Notes: a model not told the origin generated them from the sequence alone. DNA of 64,000 nt from Cloacibacterium sp. TD35 (GCF_028864635.1 NZ_CP104850.1:2300001-2364000), one strand, 5' to 3'; positions 55,392 through 63,724 are shown, numbered from the stretch's first letter. Program-made: numbers and translations.

Positions 55392-55471
55392 AAATGAATA
55401 GTGAATTCGCTGGGCTGTGAACGGTGAATTTCTAAAATTTCAAAAAAAATTAACAAAAAAATATTATCAAA

Positions 55472-55780
55472 ATGGAAAAAACTTATGCAGGCTTTACAAT
55501 CAATGTAAACGACGAAGGATACCTTACAGACATGAACCAATGGAATCACGATGTAGCTCAAGAAATGGCTAAAGAAGAAGGACTAGAATTAGGAAACAGA
55601 CATTTCGAAGTTTTAGAATATTTAAGAGACCAACAGAAAAAAGATGTAGCATTAACCATAAGAGGCGTAGGAAAATCTGGTGTAGTAGATATTAAAGAAT
55701 TCTATGAACTATTTCCAAAAGGACCGCTAAAAATTTCAAGTAAATTAGCAGGAATTCCTAAACCAAAATCTTGTATTTAA
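55472..55780 (+). CDS. DsrC/TusE-family sulfur-relay protein (single C-terminal Cys)
   Basis: This 102-residue protein of the DsrC/TusE family carries persulfide on its C-terminal arm. The fold signature is GYLTDMNQWNHDVAQEMAKEEG, HFEVLEYLRDQ and FYELFPKGPLKISSKLAGIPKPKSCI. The penultimate Cys101 (CysA) is present, but the second Cys of true DsrC, 11 residues earlier, is Ser90. It therefore resembles TusE-like relay proteins rather than the DsrC that forms a trisulfide with DsrAB. It sits between the SQR and DsrE-like genes. The 80-base spacer upstream contains GTGAAT-type stutter repeats. Confidence 0.92.
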   Translation: MEKTYAGFTINVNDEGYLTDMNQWNHDVAQEMAKEEGLELGNRHFEVLEYLRDQQKKDVALTIRGVGKSGVVDIKEFYELFPKGPLKISSKLAGIPKPKSCI

Positions 55781-55782
55781 AT

Positions 55783-55895
55783 AGGATTTAGGGATTAGAT
55801 TTTAGGAATTAGTGATTGGGAGATATTTTTTGCTAACATTAAAAACCTAATCTATTACACCTAAAACCTATTCCCTTAAACCAAATCCCATAATA
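55783..55895 (+). repeat. Large imperfect hairpin between dsrC- and dsrE-like genes
   Basis: The left arm, made of GGATTTAGGGATTAGATTTTAGG words (from 55784), faces its rough complement AACCTAATCTATTACACCTAAAACC and CCTTAAACCAAATCCC (55847-55890) across a T-rich loop. The arms are about 40 bases with mismatches. It probably folds in the operon mRNA. Confidence 0.6.
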
Positions 55896-55910
55896 AATAA
55901 AACAAAAAAT

Positions 55911-56429
55911 ATGGAAACTACATTATTAAAAAATCCATTAGCAGATTTAGATAAATCTCTGAAACCCATAGAAAAAGTAATGGTAATCATTTCTAAAGGA
56001 ACTTTAGAAAGTGTTTACGCAGGTTTTATATTGGCAAACGGAGCGAGAATGGAAGGTATGGAAGCAGAAATTTTCTTTACTTTCTTCGGACTAGATGCTG
56101 TAATTAAAGACAGACTAAAAGACATTCACGTGGCTACTGTAGGAAATCCTGCAATGCACATGCCTACCATGTTAGGAGGTTTACCTGGAATGGAAGCTCT
56201 CGCTACCAAAATGATGAAATCTAAAATGGAAAAATTAGACATTCCACCAATTGATGAATTCATAGAAATTCTATCAGCTTCTGGTTGCAGACTTTGGGTT
56301 TGTAAACTGGCTTTCGAAATGTTTGATTTAAAAGAAGAAGACTTAACTCCAGAAGTGGAAGGCATCTTAACCGTAGGAGATTTCTACGCAAGAGCTGCAG
56401 GAGATGCTACGCAAATTATTTTCATCTAA
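55911..56429 (+). CDS. DsrE-family sulfurtransferase-like protein
   Basis: This 172-residue protein belongs to the DsrE/DsrF/DrsH-like superfamily, which carries sulfane sulfur. After a polar N-terminus, KVMVIISKGTLESVYAGFILANGARMEGMEAEIFFTFFGLDAV (about 22-64) forms the Rossmann-like core. Cys126 and Cys131 in ASGCRLWVCKLAFEMF are the candidate persulfide residues, and GDFYARAAGDATQIIFI is the tail. It closely follows SQR and DsrC and should accept or pass on persulfide from them (inference from gene order and family). A terminator follows. Confidence 0.87.
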   Translation: METTLLKNPLADLDKSLKPIEKVMVIISKGTLESVYAGFILANGARMEGMEAEIFFTFFGLDAVIKDRLKDIHVATVGNPAMHMPTMLGGLPGMEALATKMMKSKMEKLDIPPIDEFIEILSASGCRLWVCKLAFEMFDLKEEDLTPEVEGILTVGDFYARAAGDATQIIFI

Positions 56430-56450
56430 ATAATAACTTTTGTGTTAAGA

Positions 56451-56487
56451 AAATCCCCATTGAGCAATTGGTGGGGATTTTTATTTT
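56451..56487 (+). terminator. Terminator of the SQR-dsrC-dsrE operon
   Basis: Arms AAATCCCCA (56451-56459) and TGGGGATTT (56472-56480) with extra TTG/CAA pairs in the loop are followed by T. Confidence 0.86.
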
Positions 56488-56492
56488 TCCTT

Positions 56493-56526
56493 AATTAAAA
56501 AAACCTCCCAAAATTCGGGAGGTTTT
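56493..56526 (-). terminator. Terminator of the gltD-like/nifJ operon
   Basis: On the minus strand, the arms AAAACCTCCC and GGGAGGTTTT (56500-56526) enclose a short loop and end in a T-run. Confidence 0.86.
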
Positions 56527-56557
56527 CAAATTTCAATTTTCAACTTTCAATTCTCAA

Positions 56558-59500
56558 TTAAAAAGTCGGTTGGAAGTTTTCGGCTCCAAGTGAAGCCATA
56601 TCTTCATACGTTTTCCATCTTAGGTCTACAATTTCTTGCGCCAACTTCATCAAATGTTCCGCATCTTGCGGTTGCGTTTGTTTTAGAACTCGGTAGCGCA
56701 ATTCGTTGTACGCATATTCTTCAAACGGAATTGTAGGACGAATAGAATCTAAGATAAACGGATTTTTATTATTTTTTCTCAATACAGGATTGAATCTAAT
56801 CAATGGCCAATATCCACTTGCTACAGCCATTTTTTGTTGATTTAAGCCTTTTTCCATATCAATTCCGTGTGCAATACAATGACTGTACGCTAGAATTAAT
56901 GAAGGACCGTCATAAGCTTCTGCTTCTCGCATTGCCAATAATGTTTGTTGAGGATTTGCTCCCATTGCAACGGTTGCTACGTAAACATTTCCGTAAGAAA
57001 TAGCTTGCATGGCCAAATCTTTTTTGCCAACACGTTTTCCTGCAGTTGCAAATTTCGCAGAAGCAGCTGTAGGCGTTGCTTTAGAACTTTGTCCACCCGT
57101 ATTACTATAAACCTCAGTATCTAAAACCAAAACATTGATATTTCTTCCTGTAGAAAGGGCGTGGTCTAAACCTCCACTTCCGATATCATAAGCCCAACCA
57201 TCACCACCAATGAGCCAAACAGCACGGTGAACCAAGTGGTCTGCAAGAGAATAGAGGTGTTTCGCATCTGGATTTTCAGAAAATTGCAATCTATTTTTTA
57301 GAATTTCTACTCTTTCTCTTTGTTTGATGATTTGACTTTCTAATTTTTGAGGTGCATTTAGAATTTCATTGATGAAATCTTCGCCCAACTCTGGTTTTAA
57401 TTTTTCGGCGTAATAATGAGCCATTTGTAATTGCTTATCCGCAGAAAGTCTCATTCCCAGACCAAATTCGGCATTATCTTCGAAGAGAGAATTGCTCCAA
57501 GCTGGTCCTTTTCCTTTAGAATTAGAACTCCAAGGTGTAGTTGGTAAATTTCCGCCGTAGATTGATGAACAACCCGTTGCATTGGCTACCATTAATCTAT
57601 CACCGAAAAGTTGAGTAAGAACTTTAATGTAAGGTGTTTCTCCACAACCTGCACAAGCTCCAGAAAACTCGAACATCGGTTCTAAGAATTGTACGCCGTG
57701 AACTGTAGAATAATTCACCATATTTTTATCGTGAATTGGCAATTTCTCGAAATAAGAAATCACTTTTCTATGTTTTTTAAGGTCTGGATTTTTTGGTAAA
57801 ATATTAATCGCGCGTAATTCTTCATTTTCTTGATCAATTACTGGACAAGCTTCGTAGCATAATTTACAACCAGTACAATCTTCTTCGTACACCTGAAGTG
57901 TGAACTTAGTTTCTGGGAAACCTCTTGCATTAATTGGTGCAGATTGAAAACCTTCTGGAACTTCGGTCAATAAATCTTTGTGATAAAATTTAGAACGAAT
58001 CACAGAATGAGGACACACAAAACTACAATTTCCACACTGAATACAGATATCTGCATTCCAATGGGCTACTTTTTCAGAAATATTACGTTTTTCCCATTTT
58101 GTAGTTCCGTTTGGATACGTTCCATCAGCAGGAATAGCACTTACAGGCAAATCATCACCTTTGCCAATCATCATTTTATAAGTGATATTTTTCACAAAAT
58201 CTGGTGTATTTTCGTCAACAGTTTGCTCCTCTCCTTTTTCGGCAGTTACCGCATTTGGGATTTTAACTTCAAACAAATTCGCCAAAGTTTGGTCTACCGC
58301 TTCAAAGTTTTTGTCTACTACAGCTTGACCTTTTTTGATATACGTTTTTTCAATTGCTTTTTTAATTTGCTTAATTGCTTCATCTTCTGGTAAAACTCCT
58401 GAAAGCTTAAAGAAACAAGTTTGCATAATGGTATTAATTCTGCCTCGCATTCCTGTTTTTTCGGCAACTTCATTGGCATCTATAACGAAAAATTTAATGT
58501 TTTTTTCAATCAATTGTTGCTGAACTTGATAAGGCAATTTATCCCAAACTTCGTCTTTAGAATAAGGCGAATTCAATAAAAATTTCGCTCCATTTTTAGC
58601 AAAACTGAGCATATCTTCATTTTCTAAAAATTTGAAGAAATGACAAGCGATGAAATTTGCTTTTGAAATCAAATAAGGTGCTTCAATTGGTTCGTGCCCA
58701 AAACGAAGGTGAGAAACGGTTTTCGCTCCAGATTTTTTAGAATCATAAACGAAATATCCTTGCGCTGAAAGTTCTGTATTTTCGCCAATAATCTTAATCG
58801 AGTTTTTATTCGCGCCTACGGTTCCATCTGCTCCCAAACCGAAAAATAGTGCTTGGTTCCATCCAGAATCATCTAATTTAAAGTTATAATCTACATTAAT
58901 ACTGGTAAAACTTACATCATCTGTAATCCCTACCGTAAAATGGTTTTTAGAATTTTCAGTTTTTAAATTATCATAAACCGCTTTTACCATAGCTGGTGTA
59001 AATTCTTTAGACGAAAGTCCGTATCTACCACCAATAATTTTCGGCATTTTATCTAAAGTTCCATTGGTGAGCGCTTCTGTAAGACAAACCAAAACATCTT
59101 GATACATAGGTTCGCCATTGCTTCCTGGCTCTTTGGTTCTATCTAAAACGGCAATTTTTTTCACTGATCTTGGTAAAACCGAAATAAAATCTTCATTTGG
59201 GAATGGTCTGAACAACGAGATTTTAAGAACACCTGTTTTTTCTCCATTTTTATTGAGAAATTCTGAAGTTGGAATCACTGTTTCTACTCCAGAACCCATA
59301 ATTACGATAACATTTTCTGCTTCTGGATGCCCGTAATACGTTACAGGAGCATAATTTCTGCCTGAAATTTCAGAGAATTTCTTCATTTCTTCCTTTAAAA
59401 TGGTAGGAATTTTAGCATAAAAAGGATTAGAAGTTTCTCTTCCTTGGAAATAAACATCTGGATTCTGAGCAGTTCCTCTTACGAAAGGCTTATCTGGGTT

Positions 59501-60133
59501 TAGACTTCTATTTCTATGTGCAATCACCAATTCATCATCTATCATTGCACGGATTTGATCATCATTTAAAAGATTAATCTTATTCACCTCGTGAGAAGTT
59601 CTGAAACCGTCAAAGAAATGAATGAAAGGAATTCTCGCTCTTAAAGTAGTAGCTTGTGCAATGAGCGCCATGTCATGCGCTTCTTGAACACTTGTAGAAG
59701 AAAGCATTGCAAAACCTGTAGTTCTGGCTGCCATTACATCTTGATGGTCACCAAAAATAGACAAAGCTTGCGCTGCCAAAGATCGCGCCGCAACGTGAAA
59801 AACTGCACTGGTTAGCTCCCCTGCAATTTTGTACATATTTGGAAGCATGAGCATTAAACCTTGAGATGCGGTGAAAGTTGTGGTTAAAGCACCTGCCTGA
59901 AGTGAACCGTGTACAGTACCTGCTGCACCGCCTTCACTTTGCATTTCTATAATTTCGGGAACATTTCCCCAGATATTTTTAATTCCTTTTGACGCCCATT
60001 CGTCTGCTAGTTCTGCCATAGTAGAAGATGGCGTAATAGGATAAATGGCACAAACTTCGTTTACTCTGTACGCGATGTAAGCAGCAGCTTCGTTGCCGTC
60101 TATGGTTGCTATTATTTTATTTTGATTTTTCAT
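56558..60133 (-). CDS. nifJ: Pyruvate:ferredoxin (flavodoxin) oxidoreductase, single chain
   Basis: NifJ oxidises pyruvate with CoA to acetyl-CoA and CO2 and reduces ferredoxin or flavodoxin. The 1191-residue chain contains all domains: pyruvate/TPP domain I (YPITPSSTMAELADEWASKG, about residue 31), domain II, the CoA region, a two-cluster ferredoxin insert with CIQCGNCSFVCP (about 690) and CTGCKLCYEACP (about 745), the CAGCGETPYIK cluster, and the TPP-Mg site GDGWAYDIGSGGLDHALSTG with LDTEVYSNTGGQ. It lies 13 bases downstream of a GltD-like gene and forms an operon with it. This is unusual for a mostly aerobic flavobacterium and points to growth at low oxygen (inference). Confidence 0.95.
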   Translation of the reverse strand: MKNQNKIIATIDGNEAAAYIAYRVNEVCAIYPITPSSTMAELADEWASKGIKNIWGNVPEIIEMQSEGGAAGTVHGSLQAGALTTTFTASQGLMLMLPNMYKIAGELTSAVFHVAARSLAAQALSIFGDHQDVMAARTTGFAMLSSTSVQEAHDMALIAQATTLRARIPFIHFFDGFRTSHEVNKINLLNDDQIRAMIDDELVIAHRNRSLNPDKPFVRGTAQNPDVYFQGRETSNPFYAKIPTILKEEMKKFSEISGRNYAPVTYYGHPEAENVIVIMGSGVETVIPTSEFLNKNGEKTGVLKISLFRPFPNEDFISVLPRSVKKIAVLDRTKEPGSNGEPMYQDVLVCLTEALTNGTLDKMPKIIGGRYGLSSKEFTPAMVKAVYDNLKTENSKNHFTVGITDDVSFTSINVDYNFKLDDSGWNQALFFGLGADGTVGANKNSIKIIGENTELSAQGYFVYDSKKSGAKTVSHLRFGHEPIEAPYLISKANFIACHFFKFLENEDMLSFAKNGAKFLLNSPYSKDEVWDKLPYQVQQQLIEKNIKFFVIDANEVAEKTGMRGRINTIMQTCFFKLSGVLPEDEAIKQIKKAIEKTYIKKGQAVVDKNFEAVDQTLANLFEVKIPNAVTAEKGEEQTVDENTPDFVKNITYKMMIGKGDDLPVSAIPADGTYPNGTTKWEKRNISEKVAHWNADICIQCGNCSFVCPHSVIRSKFYHKDLLTEVPEGFQSAPINARGFPETKFTLQVYEEDCTGCKLCYEACPVIDQENEELRAINILPKNPDLKKHRKVISYFEKLPIHDKNMVNYSTVHGVQFLEPMFEFSGACAGCGETPYIKVLTQLFGDRLMVANATGCSSIYGGNLPTTPWSSNSKGKGPAWSNSLFEDNAEFGLGMRLSADKQLQMAHYYAEKLKPELGEDFINEILNAPQKLESQIIKQRERVEILKNRLQFSENPDAKHLYSLADHLVHRAVWLIGGDGWAYDIGSGGLDHALSTGRNINVLVLDTEVYSNTGGQSSKATPTAASAKFATAGKRVGKKDLAMQAISYGNVYVATVAMGANPQQTLLAMREAEAYDGPSLILAYSHCIAHGIDMEKGLNQQKMAVASGYWPLIRFNPVLRKNNKNPFILDSIRPTIPFEEYAYNELRYRVLKQTQPQDAEHLMKLAQEIVDLRWKTYEDMASLGAENFQPTF

Positions 60134-60146
60134 TGTTTTTAATTCA

Positions 60147-61784
60147 TTAATGTTCTAAAACCATATCTAAAGCGTGACAAGGACATTGTTCTGCGCAAAC
60201 GCCACAACCTGTACACAAATCATAATTGATGGTGTAACCTTCTCCTTTTCCATTTTTGGAAATCGCACCTTCTGGACACGCTCCATAACAACTGTCACAC
60301 TCGAAACAATTTCCGCAAGAGAGACAACGTTGAGCTTCGTAAACTGCTTCTTCTGTGGTATAACCTGCTACAATTTCGTCAAAAGTTTCTACCGCTTTTT
60401 CTAAATCTAAGTGCTGTTGCTGTTTAGCTTGTGCATTGGTTTTAAACCAAATTTGTAACTGCTCAATCGTTACCAAAGGATTATTGGCAGGTTTCTCGTA
60501 AGTAGTATTTCTAAGCCAAGCATCAATATTTCTAGCTGCTTTTTTACCATGACCTGTAGCAATCGTTACGGTTCTTTCACTAGGAACCATATCACCGCCT
60601 GCAAAAATTCCTGGATAACCTGTCATCATTGATGGATTTACCTCAACTGTAGTTCCATCTTCTTTGAAGGTAATTCCTTCTATGTTTTTTAAGAAATCTG
60701 TATCTGCTTCTTGACCCAAAGCTAGAATTAAAGAGTCTGCTTCTAAAGTTTCGTATTCGCCAGTTGGAACCGCTTTTCCGTCAATCACTTGCATTTTTTC
60801 AACGGTGATTGAAGAGGTTTCCATGTTTTTAATAGAGCTCAACCAATGGATTTTTACCCCTTCGCTTAATGCTTCATCTGCCTCAAATTCATGAGCAGGC
60901 ATATGTTCACGGTCTCTTCTGTAAATAATCATGGCTTCATCTGCCCCTAATCTTTTGGCAGTTCTAGCTGCATCCATTGCGGTATTTCCACCGCCATAAA
61001 TCGCAACTCTTCTTCCTAAAAGTGGTTTATTATCGCTATTTTCATCAGCTTCTTTCAAGAAAGAAACCGCATCTAAAATTTTACTCGCTTCTTGAGCTGG
61101 AATATTTACTTTTTTGGCTAAATGCGCTCCAATAGCTACAAAAACCGCATCAAAACCACCATTTTCTTTTTCTTTGAGAATATCTTGTACTTTATAATTC
61201 AGAACAATTTTTACTCCGAAATTTTCAATTCTTTTAATCTCTGCCTGAAGAATATTTCTAGGCATTCTGTACGCAGGAATCCCGAAATTCATCATCCCTC
61301 CAGCAACAGGTCCTGCTTCGAAAATAGTTACTTCGTGACCTAATTTTCTAAGATGATACGCTGCCGAAAGTCCAGAAGGACCTGCACCTACAATCATAAT
61401 TTTCTTACCCGTAAGTGTTTTAGGAGGATAAAATTGCCAATTATTTTTAAGTGCTTCGTCTCCTAAGAATCTTTCTACCGCGTGAATACTTACCGAAGAG
61501 TCTAAATCTTTTCTGTTGCAAGAATTTTCGCAAGGATGATAACAAACTCTCCCATGAATTGCAGCCATAGGATTTTGCTCGGTGAGTTTTCTCCAAGCGT
61601 CTTCTATTTTTCCTTCTTGAGCAAGAGAAAGCCAAGCCTGAATGTTTTCGCCAGCTGGACAAGCGTTATTACAAGGAGGAAAAAAATGTACATACTCTGG
61701 CTTACTTTTTCTCACAGAACCCGTTCCCGTGCTATGCGCATGTAAATCAGTGTATTTGGTTAAGTCTTGATTGTAAAATTCCAT
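60147..61784 (-). CDS. GltD-like Fe-S NAD(P)-dependent oxidoreductase
   Basis: This 545-residue flavoprotein is like the glutamate synthase small subunit (and the NfnB/DPYD module) with extra ferredoxin clusters. N-terminal Fe-S Cys are at 38, 42, 81, 85 and 89 (CNNACPAGEN, CYHPCENSC). FAD motif VGAGPSGLSAAYHLRKLGHEV is near 134; the NAD(P) motif IYGGGNTAMDAARTAKRLGA is near 265. The C-terminus has CLSCGNCFECDSCYGACP and CTGCGVCAEQCPCH. No GltB is present, so it probably passes electrons between ferredoxin from NifJ and NAD(P). The start at 61784 was chosen; the in-frame ATG at 61853 is less well conserved. Confidence 0.85.
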   Translation of the reverse strand: MEFYNQDLTKYTDLHAHSTGTGSVRKSKPEYVHFFPPCNNACPAGENIQAWLSLAQEGKIEDAWRKLTEQNPMAAIHGRVCYHPCENSCNRKDLDSSVSIHAVERFLGDEALKNNWQFYPPKTLTGKKIMIVGAGPSGLSAAYHLRKLGHEVTIFEAGPVAGGMMNFGIPAYRMPRNILQAEIKRIENFGVKIVLNYKVQDILKEKENGGFDAVFVAIGAHLAKKVNIPAQEASKILDAVSFLKEADENSDNKPLLGRRVAIYGGGNTAMDAARTAKRLGADEAMIIYRRDREHMPAHEFEADEALSEGVKIHWLSSIKNMETSSITVEKMQVIDGKAVPTGEYETLEADSLILALGQEADTDFLKNIEGITFKEDGTTVEVNPSMMTGYPGIFAGGDMVPSERTVTIATGHGKKAARNIDAWLRNTTYEKPANNPLVTIEQLQIWFKTNAQAKQQQHLDLEKAVETFDEIVAGYTTEEAVYEAQRCLSCGNCFECDSCYGACPEGAISKNGKGEGYTINYDLCTGCGVCAEQCPCHALDMVLEH

Positions 61785-61833
61785 TTTATTTTTAATTTGA
61801 CTAACAAATTTATTAATATTAACAGCCAAAGAC

Positions 61834-61886
61834 TGACAATCAAGAGCATACATTTGTCATGTTTTGATGATTTGTGACGAAAATCA
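61834..61886 (-). promoter_or_regulatory. Upstream region of gltD-like/nifJ with FNR-like motif
   Basis: A TGAC-GAAA-ATCA match to TGAY-N4-RTCA (61875-61886) lies about 95 bases upstream of the ATG. TCAT-N6-ATGA (61857-61870) and a TGACAA-N14-TTGTCA pair (61834-61859) are also present. A -7-like CAAATTTA (minus TAAATTTG) is at 61805-61812. The precise spacing of the SQR and persulfide-reductase promoters is not reproduced here. Confidence 0.4.
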
Positions 61887-61904
61887 TATTTTGTATCAAT
61901 AATC

Positions 61905-61936
61905 AATAAAAAAGGCCTCAGAAATTCTGAAGCCTT
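61905..61936 (-). terminator. Terminator of the CoADR-rhodanese gene
   Basis: On the minus strand, GGCTTCAG and CTGAGGCC (61914-61934) form a stem, followed by T-rich sequence. Confidence 0.85.
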
Positions 61937-61958
61937 CTTGCTAACAAAAAAACTATTA

Positions 61959-63599
61959 CTATGATTGAACTTTTGACCAAAGATTATACCCTCCGTTTAG
62001 GTTAACTACTTTAAAGCCGTTATTTTTTAGAATTCTATTCGCTAAATAACCACGCAAACCAACTTGGCAATAAATGGCATATGTTTTATTTTTATCTAAA
62101 TTTTCGAGATTTGCTCGTAAATCATCTACATTAATATTTAAAGCACCTTCTATATGCCCACCAGAAAATTCCTTAGAAGTTCTTACATCTAGAATTACAG
62201 CATCATTTTCTTTTACAAAATCCCAAAATTCATCATAATTCACCATTTCTAAATCTCCTTTCAAAATGTTTTCTGCAGTATACCCTGCAATATTTACAGG
62301 ATCTTTCGCTGAGTTAAAAGGAGGAGCATACGTAATTTCTATTTCTGGCAAATCATAAACCGTAAGATTTCCTTTGATGGCCGTCGCGATTACGTCTATT
62401 CTTTTATCTACACCAGCTTCGCCAACAGCTTGAGCTCCGAAAATTTTACCATTTTCATCAAAAATTACTTTCAGAACCATATTTTTTGCTCCAGGATAAT
62501 AACCAGCATGATGACCGCGTGTTACAATGGCTGTTTTATAAGGAATACCGAAACGTTTTAATGTTTTTTCATTCAACCCAGTTGAGGCTACAGAAAGTTC
62601 AAAAAATTTCAAAATAGAAGAGCCTAGACTTCCTGTATATTTATATTGATTTCCTAAAACGATATTGTCTGCTACTATTCTACCTTGTCTATTTGCAGGC
62701 CAAGCTAAAGGAATCAAAACTTTTTTATTATTGATATAGTGAGTCACTTCTATTGCATCCCCTACCGCGTAAATATCTGGATTCGAAGTTTGCATAAATT
62801 CATTGACCAAAATCCCTCGGGTTTCACCAATTTCTAAACCAGCTTCTACTGCTAATTTGGTTTCTGGTTTTACACCGATTGCAAGAATTACAGCATCAGT
62901 TTCTACAGAAGTTCCATTATTTAAGAACACTTCTATGGTTTCACCTTTGTCATTGAATTTTTCTACGCCAACGTTTAACAACAATTCAAGCCCTTTTTGT
63001 TTGGCTTTTTCGTGAACGAAACTTGCGATATCAAAATCTACAGGTGCCATTACTTGATTGCCGAGTTCTACCAATTTCACAGATTTCCCAGCTTCAATTA
63101 GGTTTTCGGCAACTTCTAAGCCAATGAAACCTCCCCCTACAACTACAAAATTCTGCGCATTTTTGGTCTTTGCTACAATTTTATCCATATCAGGAATATT
63201 TCTGAGCGTATAAATTTTATCAGAATCAATTCCTTCAAAAGGGGGTTTTATAGGTTCCGCACCTGGAGAAAGCAATAACTTGTCATAGCTCTCTAAGTAA
63301 ATTTCGCCGGTTTGTAAATTTTTGACAGAGACTTTTTTCTCGTCTGTATAAATAGATAAAACTTCTGTAAAAACTCTTACATCTAAGTTGTATCTTTCTT
63401 TAAGAGATTCTGGTGTTTGCAATAAAAGAGCGTCTCTCTTGTCAATCGTTCCGCTGATATGATAAGGCAAACCACAATTCGCAAAACTTACATATTGTCC
63501 TTTTTCAAAAATAATGACTTCGTTTTCTTCTGAGAGTCTTCTCAATCTAGTTGCTGCTGTTGCGCCTCCTGCAACTCCTCCTACTATTAGTATTTTCAT
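61959..63599 (-). CDS. CoA-disulfide/persulfide reductase fused to rhodanese
   Basis: This 546-residue two-domain enzyme is like the NADH-dependent persulfide reductases (CoADR-Rhd). Residues 1-450 are the pyridine-nucleotide disulfide reductase: FAD motif VGGVAGGATAATRLRRL, active Cys42 in SFANCGLPYHISG, NADH motif VVGGGFIGLEVAENLIEAG, and the CoA-linked tail EITYAPPFNSAKDPVNIAGY. Residues about 455-546 are a rhodanese with the active loop YCQVGLRG (Cys511). It should reduce persulfides or polysulfides using NADH. It has its own terminator and a promoter matching that of the SQR operon. Confidence 0.93.
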   Translation of the reverse strand: MKILIVGGVAGGATAATRLRRLSEENEVIIFEKGQYVSFANCGLPYHISGTIDKRDALLLQTPESLKERYNLDVRVFTEVLSIYTDEKKVSVKNLQTGEIYLESYDKLLLSPGAEPIKPPFEGIDSDKIYTLRNIPDMDKIVAKTKNAQNFVVVGGGFIGLEVAENLIEAGKSVKLVELGNQVMAPVDFDIASFVHEKAKQKGLELLLNVGVEKFNDKGETIEVFLNNGTSVETDAVILAIGVKPETKLAVEAGLEIGETRGILVNEFMQTSNPDIYAVGDAIEVTHYINNKKVLIPLAWPANRQGRIVADNIVLGNQYKYTGSLGSSILKFFELSVASTGLNEKTLKRFGIPYKTAIVTRGHHAGYYPGAKNMVLKVIFDENGKIFGAQAVGEAGVDKRIDVIATAIKGNLTVYDLPEIEITYAPPFNSAKDPVNIAGYTAENILKGDLEMVNYDEFWDFVKENDAVILDVRTSKEFSGGHIEGALNINVDDLRANLENLDKNKTYAIYCQVGLRGYLANRILKNNGFKVVNLNGGYNLWSKVQS

Positions 63600-63658
63600 C
63601 TGTAAATCTTTAATGGATTAAAAAACTTCATTTCTTAAGTGAAATAAAATTTATAGTG

Positions 63659-63724
63659 CAAAATTACGGTTGGTTTTCACCAATTTCGGTAACAGATGTT
63701 ACAATGAAAACGTGATTTTTGTCA
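63659..63724 (-). promoter_or_regulatory. Two-box promoter of the CoADR-rhodanese gene
   Basis: Read on the minus strand: box A is TGAC-AAAA-ATCA (63713-63724, plus-strand TGAT-TTTT-GTCA), centre 63718.5. Box B is GTAA-CATCTG-TTAC (63689-63702), centre 63695.5. The -7 element is TAATTTTG (63659-63666). Centres are 23 bases apart, and box B lies 29.5 bases from the first base of the -7 element, identical to the SQR promoter. The 300-base gap between this gene and pspC holds these sites plus the pspC promoter; no gene is seen in it. Confidence 0.78.

Noticed and set aside
61785-61853. Longer GltD-like start at 61853
   Set aside because: The extra 23 residues lack the conserved start of the Fe-S domain, and a -7-like element (61805-61812) lies inside the extension.
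54144-63599. Dissimilatory sulfite reductase (dsrAB) or sox genes in the sulfur island
   Set aside because: Looked for sirohaem/Fe-S sulfite reductase motifs and Sox-type proteins; none present. The DsrC-like protein also lacks CysB.
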